From JAPLMI01 sp043798375 (GTDB lineage Bacteria > Omnitrophota > Gorgyraeia > 2-01-FULL-45-10), in the NCBI GenBank assembly GCA_043798375.1, contig JAZDOS010000025.1:1-16414 (forward strand): a stretch of DNA of 16,414 nucleotides, written 5' to 3'. Below, in pieces: positions 4,074 to 11,757 of this stretch. The first letter of the stretch is position 1. Every line of letters starts with the position of its first letter. A program made the position numbers and the translations under genes. The notes under the pieces are model-generated. The model did not search any database, was not told where the DNA came from, and was given only the letters and a program-made list of their open reading frames with translations.

Positions 4074-5318
4074 GTGAAGATATTAAAAGCGTTCAAATGG
4101 CTTTACCCCGGCATGTGGGTGAAACGCTGGATACTCCTGACGGTATTCGGCATCATCATGATATCGATGGGATTCGTGATGGTGCTTCTGGAACCGAACC
4201 CTAAGAATAAGATTTACGCCAGCATAGTAATAATAGTAGGAATACTCGCCGTTGTTACCGGCATAAAGAGGATAATAAAATCGCTATTGATCGTATTTCT
4301 GCCGCAGAGCGAGGATGAGCTTGTAGATAAAATCTATAAGAAGAGAGTGCTTGAAAGGGGCCCGAAGATCGTCGTGATAGGCGGGGGGACCGGCCTGTCG
4401 ACTCTTCTGCACGGCCTCAAGGAATATACGAGCAACATCACCGCCATAGTCACTGTTGCCGATGATGGCGGCTCAAGCGGCAGGTTAAGGAAAGAGTTCG
4501 ATGTCCTGCCGCCCGGCGATATACGCAACTGCCTTGTCGCGCTCGCGGACGCGGAACCGCTTGTCGGGAAGCTCTTTCAATTCAGGTTCGAGGAGGGAAC
4601 GGAATTTGCCGGCCACAACTTCGGCAATATTTTCATAACAGCGCTCTCCAAGGTAACCGGCGATTTTGACGCGGCCATAAAAGAGTCGAGCAAGGTTCTC
4701 GCCATAAGAGGGAGGGTGCTGCCCTCAACGCTCGACAAGGTCAGCCTTGTGGCGGAACATGCCGACGGCAGCGAAACGGCCGGGGAGAGCCAGATACCGA
4801 AAGCCTCAAGCCCGATAAAGAAGATACGTTTGAGGCCGGTGAACTGCAGGCCCACGGATGAGGCCGTGGATGCCATAAGAAGAGCGGACCTGATTGCCCT
4901 CGGGCCCGGAAGCTTATACACGAGCATAATGCCGAATCTTCTGGTCGGCAGGATCTACCAGGAGATAATAAATTCAAAGGCAATCAAGGTGTATGTCTGC
5001 AACGTGATGACCCAGAAAGGCGAGTCGGATGACTATAAGGCGAGCGATCACCTTAAGGCTATAATAGGACATACGGCGCCGGGGCTCATCAATTACTGCA
5101 TTGTAAATACCGCCAGGATAAAAGAGGATATGTTGGATAAATATAAGGCGGAAGATTCTTATCCCGTGGTTCCGGATACGGAGAACCTGAAGAGAATGAA
5201 GTGCAAGGTCATCGAGGCCCACATAATAAATACTCAGGGCTATGTCAGGCACGATCCGGATAAACTTGCGAAGATGCTGGTAGACCTGGTCACAAGCCTT
5301 AAGAAGGCCAGAGACTGA
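4074..5318 (+). CDS. glmR: YvcK/GlmR-type gluconeogenesis factor with N-terminal membrane anchor
   Basis: A 414-residue CofD-like protein. In Firmicutes, YvcK/GlmR binds UDP-GlcNAc and supports cell-wall precursor synthesis on gluconeogenic carbon. The first 95 residues are an added region with two hydrophobic segments (about 19-39 and 47-64), which would anchor it in the inner membrane. The conserved domain starts at KIVVIGGGTGLSTLLHGLK (98 on). It continues with VADDGGSSGRLR, LPPGDIRNCLVAL, GHNFGNIFI and ALGPGSLYTSIMPNLLV, all hallmarks of the YvcK branch. The start is GTG 4074, with a purine-rich GAGGCGG a few bases upstream. HPr is encoded 13 bases downstream. In Bacillus, yvcK also lies beside an HPr-like gene (crh), so the linkage is an old functional context. 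Symbol by family; the specific ligand is not provable here. Confidence 0.9.
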   Translation: MKILKAFKWLYPGMWVKRWILLTVFGIIMISMGFVMVLLEPNPKNKIYASIVIIVGILAVVTGIKRIIKSLLIVFLPQSEDELVDKIYKKRVLERGPKIVVIGGGTGLSTLLHGLKEYTSNITAIVTVADDGGSSGRLRKEFDVLPPGDIRNCLVALADAEPLVGKLFQFRFEEGTEFAGHNFGNIFITALSKVTGDFDAAIKESSKVLAIRGRVLPSTLDKVSLVAEHADGSETAGESQIPKASSPIKKIRLRPVNCRPTDEAVDAIRRADLIALGPGSLYTSIMPNLLVGRIYQEIINSKAIKVYVCNVMTQKGESDDYKASDHLKAIIGHTAPGLINYCIVNTARIKEDMLDKYKAEDSYPVVPDTENLKRMKCKVIEAHIINTQGYVRHDPDKLAKMLVDLVTSLKKARD

Positions 5319-5331
5319 AACTCATTCGAAT

Positions 5332-5610
5332 ATGACATCGGAAAAAACGATCACGATAAAAAATAAACAGGGTCTGCATGCCAGGCCCGCGGCGCTATTC
5401 GTGCAGATAGCCAATAAATTCAATTCCGAGATCACCGTTTCCAAGGGAAAGCAGAAGGTGAACGGCAAGTCTATCATGGGCATAATGATGCTGGAGGCGG
5501 GGGTGGGCTCAAAGGTCACCATAACGGCGTCGGGCGAGGACGCTGAAAAAGCCACATCCTCCCTTGCCGGTATCCTGTCGAACGAGGACATAGATAATTT
5601 TGTGATGTAA
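5332..5610 (+). CDS. ptsH: Phosphocarrier protein HPr
   Basis: A 92-residue HPr-fold protein of standard length. The phosphoryl-accepting His16 is in KQGLHARPAALF. The regulatory serine is kept as Ser47 in VNGKSIMGIMML, the site used by HPr kinase in organisms that have one, though no hprK gene is in the window. HPr takes phosphate from Enzyme I, encoded 19 bases downstream, and passes it to EIIA, encoded upstream. The start ATG lies 13 bases after the glmR stop without a clear Shine-Dalgarno sequence, so translation may depend on coupling. The lack of EIIB/EIIC suggests a signalling chain. Confidence 0.93.
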   Translation: MTSEKTITIKNKQGLHARPAALFVQIANKFNSEITVSKGKQKVNGKSIMGIMMLEAGVGSKVTITASGEDAEKATSSLAGILSNEDIDNFVM

Positions 5611-5629
5611 CGCCAAAAGGACAAAGACT

Positions 5630-7396
5630 ATGACGAAAAAGAAAGAGATCGCGCTGAAAGGAATTCCGGCTTCACCCGGCATAACCATAGGCAAAGCGTT
5701 TCTTTTCGGAAGAGAGCAGTATGCAATCCCGAGGCGCGGCATTAAGGATGAGCATATACAAAGCGAGATAAGGCGGTTCAAGGAAGCGCTCATCCAGACG
5801 AAGAATGAGATAGTCGAGATAAAGAAGCATATATCGGAAGAGATGGGGGCGGAGCACGGCCAGATCTTCAGCGCGCACCTGCTCGTCATAGACGACAGCA
5901 TGCTTATCGAAGAAGTCGTGGTGAGGCTGAAGAAAGAGAAGTTATCGATCGAATATATATTCCAGGACGTCCTGAGAAGGTACATAAAGGTCTTCTCCGA
6001 GATGGACGACGAATATCTTAAGGAGAGAATAAGCGACATAAATGACGTAGGAAGAAGGATTCTTAAAAACCTCATAGGCGCCAAGGAAGACATATTATCC
6101 AACCTCAAGGAGAAGGTGGTTGTTGTCGCCTACGACCTTTCACCGTCCGATACGGCCACGATGCACAAGAAGAACGTTACCGCTTTTGCCACCGACATCG
6201 GCGGCAGGACGTCGCATACGGCTATCATGGCGAAATCCCTGGAGATACCGGCTGTGGTCGGCCTCGAAGTGCTGACGAAGAAGGTCGAATCCGGCGACGT
6301 CATAATAATAGACGGCACACACGGCGTCGTCATAATAAATCCTACCCAAAAGACGCTTAATAAATATGAGATCGATAAGGAAAGGTTTGCCGTATTCGAA
6401 AAGCATCTCCTGGATATGCGCAGCCTCCCCTGCGTTACGCTCGACGGAAAGGCGGTTGAGCTTGCCGCCAACATCGAAGTCCCCGAAGACGTAGCGTCCG
6501 TTATATCCCACGGCGCCGCAGGTATAGGCCTGTACAGGACAGAGTATTTCTATATGAACAGGAAAGACCTCCCCAACGAAGAGGAGCAATTTAAGGCATA
6601 CTCGTCTGTCGCGAAAAAGATCAGGCCGAATTCCGTTATTATAAGGACGCTCGATCTCGGAGGCGACAAATTCCTGTCACAGCTGGATGTTCCCCAGCAG
6701 ATGAACCCGTTTTTAGGCTGGCGCGCCATAAGATTCTGCCTGGCAAGGCCGGATATATTCAAGGCCCAGCTGAGGGCGATCCTGAGGGCCTCAACGCATG
6801 GAAAACTTAAGATCATGTATCCGATGATATCCGGCCTGGAGGAATTGAAACAGGCCAACGGTATATTGGAAGAAGTGAAGAAAGAGCTTAAAAGAGAATC
6901 GGTCCCGTTCGACGAGGAGATGGAAGTGGGCGCCATGATAGAAGTTCCCTCCGCGGCGCTGATAAGCGACATACTCGCCAAAGAAGTCGACTTCTTTTCC
7001 ATCGGAACGAACGACCTTATCCAGTATTCTCTGGCCGTTGACAGAGTTAACGAAAAGATCGCCTATCTCTATGAACCTGCCCATCCGGCAGTGCTCCGGC
7101 TTGTAAAAAGCGTTATAGAGAACGGCCACAACGCGGGTATATGGGTGGGTATGTGCGGAGAGATGGCCGGTGATATAGTTATGACGATAATACTTCTCGG
7201 GCTCGGCCTCGACGAATTCAGCACATCGCCTATCGCGATTCCCGAGATCAAACGGATAATAAGGTCCGTGAACGTGAGACAGGCGAAAGAGATAGCGCAA
7301 GGCGCGATAAGCCTTCCCACCGGCAAGGAAGTCGAAAAATTCGCGAAGAAAAAGCTGAAAGATATAATACCGGACCTGGCGATCGAGGTGGAGTAG
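5630..7396 (+). CDS. ptsI: PTS Enzyme I (PEP-protein phosphotransferase)
   Basis: A 588-residue cytosolic enzyme that moves phosphate from phosphoenolpyruvate to HPr. Its domains appear in order: an N-terminal helical HPr-binding and phosphohistidine part with GIPASPGITIGKAF at 11-24; the active His196 in GGRTSHTAIMAKSLEIPAVVG; and the PEP-binding barrel with GIGLYRTEYFYM, IRTLDLGGDK, MIEVPSAAL, FFSIGTNDLIQYSLAVDR and the catalytic-cysteine motif GMCGEMAGD. Length matches the family (about 570-590). AAAAGG lies 9 bases upstream of ATG 5630. It is the last gene of the ptsN-glmR-ptsH-ptsI cluster; 54 bases with a hairpin repeat separate it from the next gene. Confidence 0.96.
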   Translation: MTKKKEIALKGIPASPGITIGKAFLFGREQYAIPRRGIKDEHIQSEIRRFKEALIQTKNEIVEIKKHISEEMGAEHGQIFSAHLLVIDDSMLIEEVVVRLKKEKLSIEYIFQDVLRRYIKVFSEMDDEYLKERISDINDVGRRILKNLIGAKEDILSNLKEKVVVVAYDLSPSDTATMHKKNVTAFATDIGGRTSHTAIMAKSLEIPAVVGLEVLTKKVESGDVIIIDGTHGVVIINPTQKTLNKYEIDKERFAVFEKHLLDMRSLPCVTLDGKAVELAANIEVPEDVASVISHGAAGIGLYRTEYFYMNRKDLPNEEEQFKAYSSVAKKIRPNSVIIRTLDLGGDKFLSQLDVPQQMNPFLGWRAIRFCLARPDIFKAQLRAILRASTHGKLKIMYPMISGLEELKQANGILEEVKKELKRESVPFDEEMEVGAMIEVPSAALISDILAKEVDFFSIGTNDLIQYSLAVDRVNEKIAYLYEPAHPAVLRLVKSVIENGHNAGIWVGMCGEMAGDIVMTIILLGLGLDEFSTSPIAIPEIKRIIRSVNVRQAKEIAQGAISLPTGKEVEKFAKKKLKDIIPDLAIEVE

Positions 7397-7409
7397 CCGC
7401 AACCCATAC

Positions 7410-7446
7410 AACCTACGAGGTTGCGCCTCGCAGGTTAAACGAGGTT
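7410..7446 (+). repeat. Hairpin repeat carrying the next gene's ribosome binding site
   Basis: AACCTACGAGG (7410-7420) pairs with CCTCGCAGGTT (7426-7436) apart from one central mismatch. It runs into TTAAACGAGGTT (7435-7446), a variant of the TCTAACnnGGTT core. GAGG at 7441-7444, inside the repeat, is the only Shine-Dalgarno match before ATG 7451. Confidence 0.65.
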
Positions 7447-7450
7447 AATT

Positions 7451-8521
7451 ATGACAAATTTGGATGATCTGAAAGAAATAAAAAAATATGACCGTTCCGA
7501 TATGCTTGGAACGATCGAAAGTTTTCCCGCGCAATGCCGCAGCGCGAAAAAGATCGGTTATGGATTTGACATACCCGCGTCTTTTAAAATCCGATATAAG
7601 AATATCGTTTCGACCGGCCTCGGCGGTTCCGCCATAGGCTCGGACATAGCGAGGTCATACATCGCCGACGACTCGAAGACGCCTGTCTTTGTTAACAGAA
7701 ATTACCGGCTTCCGGGTTTCGTAGACGGAGAGACTCTTGTCATAGCGTCGAGCTATTCCGGTAATACGGAAGAGACGATCTCGGCCTACAAAGACGCGAA
7801 GGCTAAGGGCGCGAAGATAATAGCCATCACATCAGGCGGAGAATTGCGGAAGCTGGCATCGGATGACGGATATCCGGTCCTCATCATACCCGGCGGCCTT
7901 CAACCGCGGTGCGCGCTCGGATATTCATTCTTTCCGTTATTGGCAGTTCTCTCAAAGATCGGCGTGGTGAAAGACCGGGCGGAAGATATCGACGAAGCGA
8001 TAGAAAACCTGAATAGCCTTAAAGTTAAGTCGCTCGGCGCCAATGTACCGGAGAAGAAGAATATCGCAAAACGGACCGCGCGGTTGCTCTACAATAAATT
8101 TCCCGTAGTTTATGCCGGGCAAGACCATATAGACTGTGTCGTGACCAGATGGCGCGGGAGCTTGAGCGAAAACGCGAAGGTTCTTTCGTCAGGCCATGTA
8201 ATTCCTGAAATGAATCATAATGAGATCGTGGGGTGGGAACATCCGGAGAAACTTCTGAAAGATTTTATCGCGGTGATATTGAGGGACTCGGCCGATTTTC
8301 CGCGGATAGCGAAGCGTATGGACATTACGAAAAAAATACTGGCCAAAGCCGGCATAAAAGCGATCGAAGTGAATTCCTTCGGCGGCTCGCTTCTTGCCAG
8401 GATATTTTCTCTTATATATATCGGCGATTTCGTAAGTTTCTACCTCGCGATATTGAATAAACGCGATCCGACACCGGTCGAACGGATAGCGTATTTGAAA
8501 AAGGAATTGGCGAAGAGATGA
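7451..8521 (+). CDS. Bifunctional phosphoglucose/phosphomannose isomerase
   Basis: A 356-residue double-SIS-domain enzyme of the PGI/PMI type. It interconverts glucose-6-P, fructose-6-P and mannose-6-P. Visible motifs are GLGGSAIGSD at 56-65, the phosphate-binding SSYSGNTEET at 100-109, and PEMNHNEIVGWEHP from 252. Glu240 (LSENAK) and His256 (NHNE) match positions assigned to catalysis in the Pyrobaculum enzyme. Length and the C-terminal DPTPVERIAYLK ending fit the family. It provides the hexose-phosphate branch point for the sugar nucleotidyltransferase whose start overlaps its stop as ATGA. Its start uses a Shine-Dalgarno sequence inside the repeat at 7435-7446. PGI activity alone is possible; I infer both from the family. 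Confidence 0.9.
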   Translation: MTNLDDLKEIKKYDRSDMLGTIESFPAQCRSAKKIGYGFDIPASFKIRYKNIVSTGLGGSAIGSDIARSYIADDSKTPVFVNRNYRLPGFVDGETLVIASSYSGNTEETISAYKDAKAKGAKIIAITSGGELRKLASDDGYPVLIIPGGLQPRCALGYSFFPLLAVLSKIGVVKDRAEDIDEAIENLNSLKVKSLGANVPEKKNIAKRTARLLYNKFPVVYAGQDHIDCVVTRWRGSLSENAKVLSSGHVIPEMNHNEIVGWEHPEKLLKDFIAVILRDSADFPRIAKRMDITKKILAKAGIKAIEVNSFGGSLLARIFSLIYIGDFVSFYLAILNKRDPTPVERIAYLKKELAKR

Positions 8522-9273
8522 CGCTCGTAATACTGGCGGCGGGATACGCGGTGAGGTTACAGCCCCTTACCTTAAATACCTCAAAATCGCTTCTAGAGAT
8601 AGGCGGGAAGAAAATATTGGACAGGATCATGGAGAAGGTCCTGACTGTAAAAGAGATCTCTTCCATATATATAATAACGAACGGCAGGTTCTTTGAAAAT
8701 TTTTTGGAGTGGCAGAAAGCCTCGAAGGCCTTTGGGGCGGCCGCGGCTATATTGAATGACGGCACGCTGACGAACGAGACGAGGCTCGGCGCGATTCAGG
8801 ATATCGCCTTTGCCATAAAAGAGAAGTCGATCGCCGACGATACGATAGTCGTCGCCGGCGACAACCTCTTCGATTTTGATTTGAACCGGTTTGTGAAGTT
8901 TGCCGGGGGCCACCCCGACAGCGTATCGGTGGCGTTATATGATATCGCCGATATCGGGTCGGCGAAAAATTTCGGCGTGGTCGGCGTCGATAAGGATAAT
9001 TTGGTGATAGATTTCGAAGAGAAGCCCGAAAAACCGAAATCGACGCTTGTTTCCACAGGCATATATTATTTTCCCAAAAATAAACTTTCCCATATCCGGG
9101 AATACGTTAAAATGCGCAATAAGCTTGACGCGCCCGGTTACTATATCGCGTGGCTCGCCAAACGCGATAAGATCTACGGTTTCAAATTTACGCAAACCTG
9201 GTACGATATAGGTAATATCGAATCATATAAAAAAGCGGACGAGGAGTATTTAAAAAAGGAGAAGAATAGATGA
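8518..9273 (+). CDS. Sugar-phosphate nucleotidyltransferase (RmlA/GlmU-N-like)
   Basis: A 251-residue single-domain nucleotidyltransferase that would join a sugar-1-phosphate to an NTP to form an NDP-sugar. The nucleotide-binding loop reads LAAGYAVRLQPLT (6-18), with Lys23 in the usual K.LL position. VVAGDNLFDFD (111-121) gives the metal-binding Asp115. FGVVGVD, EEKP (167-170), STGIYYF and WYDIGN complete the family pattern. The loop is of the AAGYA(T)RL subtype rather than AGGxGTRL. There is no C-terminal hexapeptide domain, so GlmU or GlgC are unlikely, and the actual sugar and base cannot be read. It overlaps the isomerase by 4 bases and metK by 4 bases, which points to translational coupling. 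Cell-envelope or glycan precursor supply is the likely role. Confidence 0.85.
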   Translation: MTLVILAAGYAVRLQPLTLNTSKSLLEIGGKKILDRIMEKVLTVKEISSIYIITNGRFFENFLEWQKASKAFGAAAAILNDGTLTNETRLGAIQDIAFAIKEKSIADDTIVVAGDNLFDFDLNRFVKFAGGHPDSVSVALYDIADIGSAKNFGVVGVDKDNLVIDFEEKPEKPKSTLVSTGIYYFPKNKLSHIREYVKMRNKLDAPGYYIAWLAKRDKIYGFKFTQTWYDIGNIESYKKADEEYLKKEKNR

Positions 9274-10442
9274 CGAAGCATAAGTATCTGTTTACCTCCG
9301 AGAGCGTTACGGAAGGGCACCCCGACAAGGTGTGCGACCAGGTCTCGGATGGCGTTCTTGACGAGGTGCTGAAACAGGATCCCGCGGGCCGGGTGGCGTG
9401 CGAGACATACGTTACGATGGGGCTCATAATTATCGGCGGCGAGATCACGACGACCGCTTACGTCGATATTCATAAGCTATGCCGTAATCTATTGAAAGAT
9501 ATCGGCTATACACATCCGAAGTACGGATTCGATTATCATACCTGCGCGATACTGAACGCGATACACACGCAGTCGCCGGATATAGCGCTCGGCGTTGACA
9601 AGGGCGGAGCCGGCGACCAGGGCATGATGATGGGATATGCCTGCAGAGAGACGCCGGAGCTGATGCCGCTTCCGATAATGCTCGCGCACAAGCTTTGCGG
9701 GAAACTTGCCGAGGCGAGGAAAAAGAACATTCTGAAATACCTGGGCCCGGACGGCAAATCGCAGGTAACGGTGGAATACCACGGCGGGAAGCCGGCCAGG
9801 GTCACATCGGTGGTCATCGCGTCTCAGCATACCGAAGAGGCCGTGGATAAAAAGACCAGGCTATTTTCGGATAAGGCGCGCAAAGAAATTATCGAGAAGG
9901 TCGCAAATCCTGTCCTGAAAGATTATCTGGATCGCGAGACGAAATTCTACGTTAACCAAACGGGCCTCTTCTTAATAGGCGGCCCGCAGTCGGATACGGG
10001 TATGACGGGCCGCAAGATCGTAGTCGATACCTACGGCGGAACGGTGCCGCACGGCGGAGGCGCCTTTTCGGGGAAGGACCCCACAAAGGTGGACCGCTCG
10101 GCCGCGTACATGGGAAGATACATCGCGAAGAACCTTGTCGCCGCGGGGATTGCCGATAAACTTATGATCCAGCTTGCTTATGTCATCGGCCGCTCCGACC
10201 CGGTATCGATGATGGTAAACACATACGGCACGGGTAAACTCAGCGACGACAGGATAGTCAAAATCATACGCGAACACTTTGAGCTGACCCCGCATGGCAT
10301 CATCGCGGAATTGAAATTACGCGAATCGGACGGGATGAGATTCAGAAAGACCGCCGCCTACGGCCATTTCGGCCGCGACGAGGAAAGCTTCACATGGGAG
10401 AAGACTGACCAGGCGAAGGAGCTTAAAAAGTACGTAACATAG
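9270..10442 (+). CDS. metK: S-adenosylmethionine synthetase
   Basis: A 390-residue enzyme making SAM from methionine and ATP. Signatures include TSESVTEGHPDKVCDQVSD (catalytic His17), GAGDQGMMMGYA at 113-122 as the ATP-binding loop, and the glycine-rich GGGAFSGKDPTKVDRSAAY at 262-280. Length equals the bacterial family's (380-400). The start overlaps the upstream nucleotidyltransferase stop as ATGA, with AAAAAGGAG a few bases before it serving as Shine-Dalgarno sequence. The next gene, 9 bases downstream, is ahcY, so production of the methyl donor and removal of its product are encoded together. Confidence 0.97.
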   Translation: MTKHKYLFTSESVTEGHPDKVCDQVSDGVLDEVLKQDPAGRVACETYVTMGLIIIGGEITTTAYVDIHKLCRNLLKDIGYTHPKYGFDYHTCAILNAIHTQSPDIALGVDKGGAGDQGMMMGYACRETPELMPLPIMLAHKLCGKLAEARKKNILKYLGPDGKSQVTVEYHGGKPARVTSVVIASQHTEEAVDKKTRLFSDKARKEIIEKVANPVLKDYLDRETKFYVNQTGLFLIGGPQSDTGMTGRKIVVDTYGGTVPHGGGAFSGKDPTKVDRSAAYMGRYIAKNLVAAGIADKLMIQLAYVIGRSDPVSMMVNTYGTGKLSDDRIVKIIREHFELTPHGIIAELKLRESDGMRFRKTAAYGHFGRDEESFTWEKTDQAKELKKYVT

Positions 10443-10451
10443 GAGAGGGTA

Positions 10452-11708
10452 ATGCGATACGATGTTAAAGATTTAAGCCTTGCAAAGAAAGGCAAGCTGC
10501 GCATAGAGTGGGCCAACGAATACATGAAGGTCCTTGAGCTTGTCCGAAAACACTTCAGGAAAGATAAGCCCCTGAAAGGCCTTACGGTTGCCTCTTGCCT
10601 CCACGTTACGACAGAGACTGCGAACCTCGCATGGACTTTGAAAGAAGGCGGCGCCGATGTCCTGGTATGCGCCTCAAATCCTTTGAGCACGCAGGATGAT
10701 GTCGCGGCATCGATGGTAAAAGATATGAAGATCCCGACATTCGCGATCAAGGGCGAGGACAATAAGACATATTACGCGCATATAAATAGCGTGCTGGATG
10801 CCGGGGCCAATATTACGATGGACGACGGAGCGGATCTCGTTTCAACGATCCACAAGACAAAAAAACAGCTGGTCGCCCGGATATTGGGCGGGACGGAAGA
10901 GACGACGACGGGCGTTATCCGCCTGAGGAGCATGGAGAAGAACGGCGTATTGCTATATCCGATTATAGCCGTGAACGACGCGAGCACAAAGCACCTCTTT
11001 GATAACAGGTACGGCACGGGCCAGTCAACGATCGATGGGATAGTCCGCGCGACGAATGTCCTTTTATCGGGCGCCAATTTCGCGGTATGCGGTTACGGCT
11101 GGTGCGGCCGCGGTGTCGCCATGCGCGCGCGCGGCATGGGCTCAAATGTGATTATAGTGGAGACCGATCCCCTGAAGGCCCTGGAGGCGGTCATGGACGG
11201 TTACAATGTCCTGACTCTTAAAGAGGCATGCAAAAAGGCCGATATATTGGTTACCCTCACCGGAGACGCGTCCGTGATAAGGAAAGAACATTTCCTTATC
11301 ATGAAAGACGGCGTCATAATCGCGAACTCCGGCCATTTCAACGTCGAGATAGATATTCCTGCCCTGGAAGTGTTATCGAAAAAGAAGAGAAGGGTGAGGG
11401 AGTTTGTCGACGAATATACGCTGAAAGACGGACGGCGTGTAAACCTCCTGGGCGAGGGCAGGCTGATAAATCTCGCCGCGGCTGAAGGCCATCCCGCGAG
11501 CGTCATGGACATGAGCTTCGCGAACCAGGCCCTTGCCTGCGAGTACATCGCGAAGAATTACAAGTTACTTGAGCGTAAGGTGTACAAGGTGCCGGAGTTC
11601 ATAGACAAAAACATCGCAAAGTTGAAACTGGAATCCCTCGGAATAAAGATCGACGCTCTCACGGAAGAGCAAAAGATTTACCTGGAAAGCTGGGAATTAG
11701 GAACGTAA
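10452..11708 (+). CDS. ahcY: Adenosylhomocysteinase (S-adenosylhomocysteine hydrolase)
   Basis: A 418-residue NAD-dependent enzyme that splits S-adenosylhomocysteine into adenosine and homocysteine, relieving product inhibition of methyltransferases. Substrate-binding residues can be matched: His51 (CLHVTTETANL), the DDGADL aspartates (124-125), Glu150 (GGTEETTTGV), and Lys180 and Asp184 (NDASTKHLFDN). The Rossmann motif is GYGWCGRG (214-221), followed by the GHFNVEI and GEGRLINLAAAEGHP segments. The GYGWCGRGVAMRARG form and the absence of the insertion of about 40 residues resemble archaeal and Thermotoga-type enzymes more than the proteobacterial form. AGGAG at 10441-10445 precedes ATG 10452. 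It follows metK by 9 bases, and an AT-only hairpin separates it from the aldolase gene. Confidence 0.96.
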   Translation: MRYDVKDLSLAKKGKLRIEWANEYMKVLELVRKHFRKDKPLKGLTVASCLHVTTETANLAWTLKEGGADVLVCASNPLSTQDDVAASMVKDMKIPTFAIKGEDNKTYYAHINSVLDAGANITMDDGADLVSTIHKTKKQLVARILGGTEETTTGVIRLRSMEKNGVLLYPIIAVNDASTKHLFDNRYGTGQSTIDGIVRATNVLLSGANFAVCGYGWCGRGVAMRARGMGSNVIIVETDPLKALEAVMDGYNVLTLKEACKKADILVTLTGDASVIRKEHFLIMKDGVIIANSGHFNVEIDIPALEVLSKKKRRVREFVDEYTLKDGRRVNLLGEGRLINLAAAEGHPASVMDMSFANQALACEYIAKNYKLLERKVYKVPEFIDKNIAKLKLESLGIKIDALTEEQKIYLESWELGT

Positions 11709-11713
11709 GATAA

Positions 11714-11731
11714 AGTAAAATTTTTTTTACT
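11714..11731. repeat. AT-rich 7-bp inverted repeat between ahcY and the aldolase
   Basis: AGTAAAA and TTTTACT pair around TTTT, forming a weak stem within an eight-base T-run. It could act as a partial terminator that lowers transcription into the aldolase gene, but it has almost no G-C pairs. Confidence 0.4.
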
Positions 11732-11757
11732 AGATAGCGGAAAGGAGCGGCAATAAG

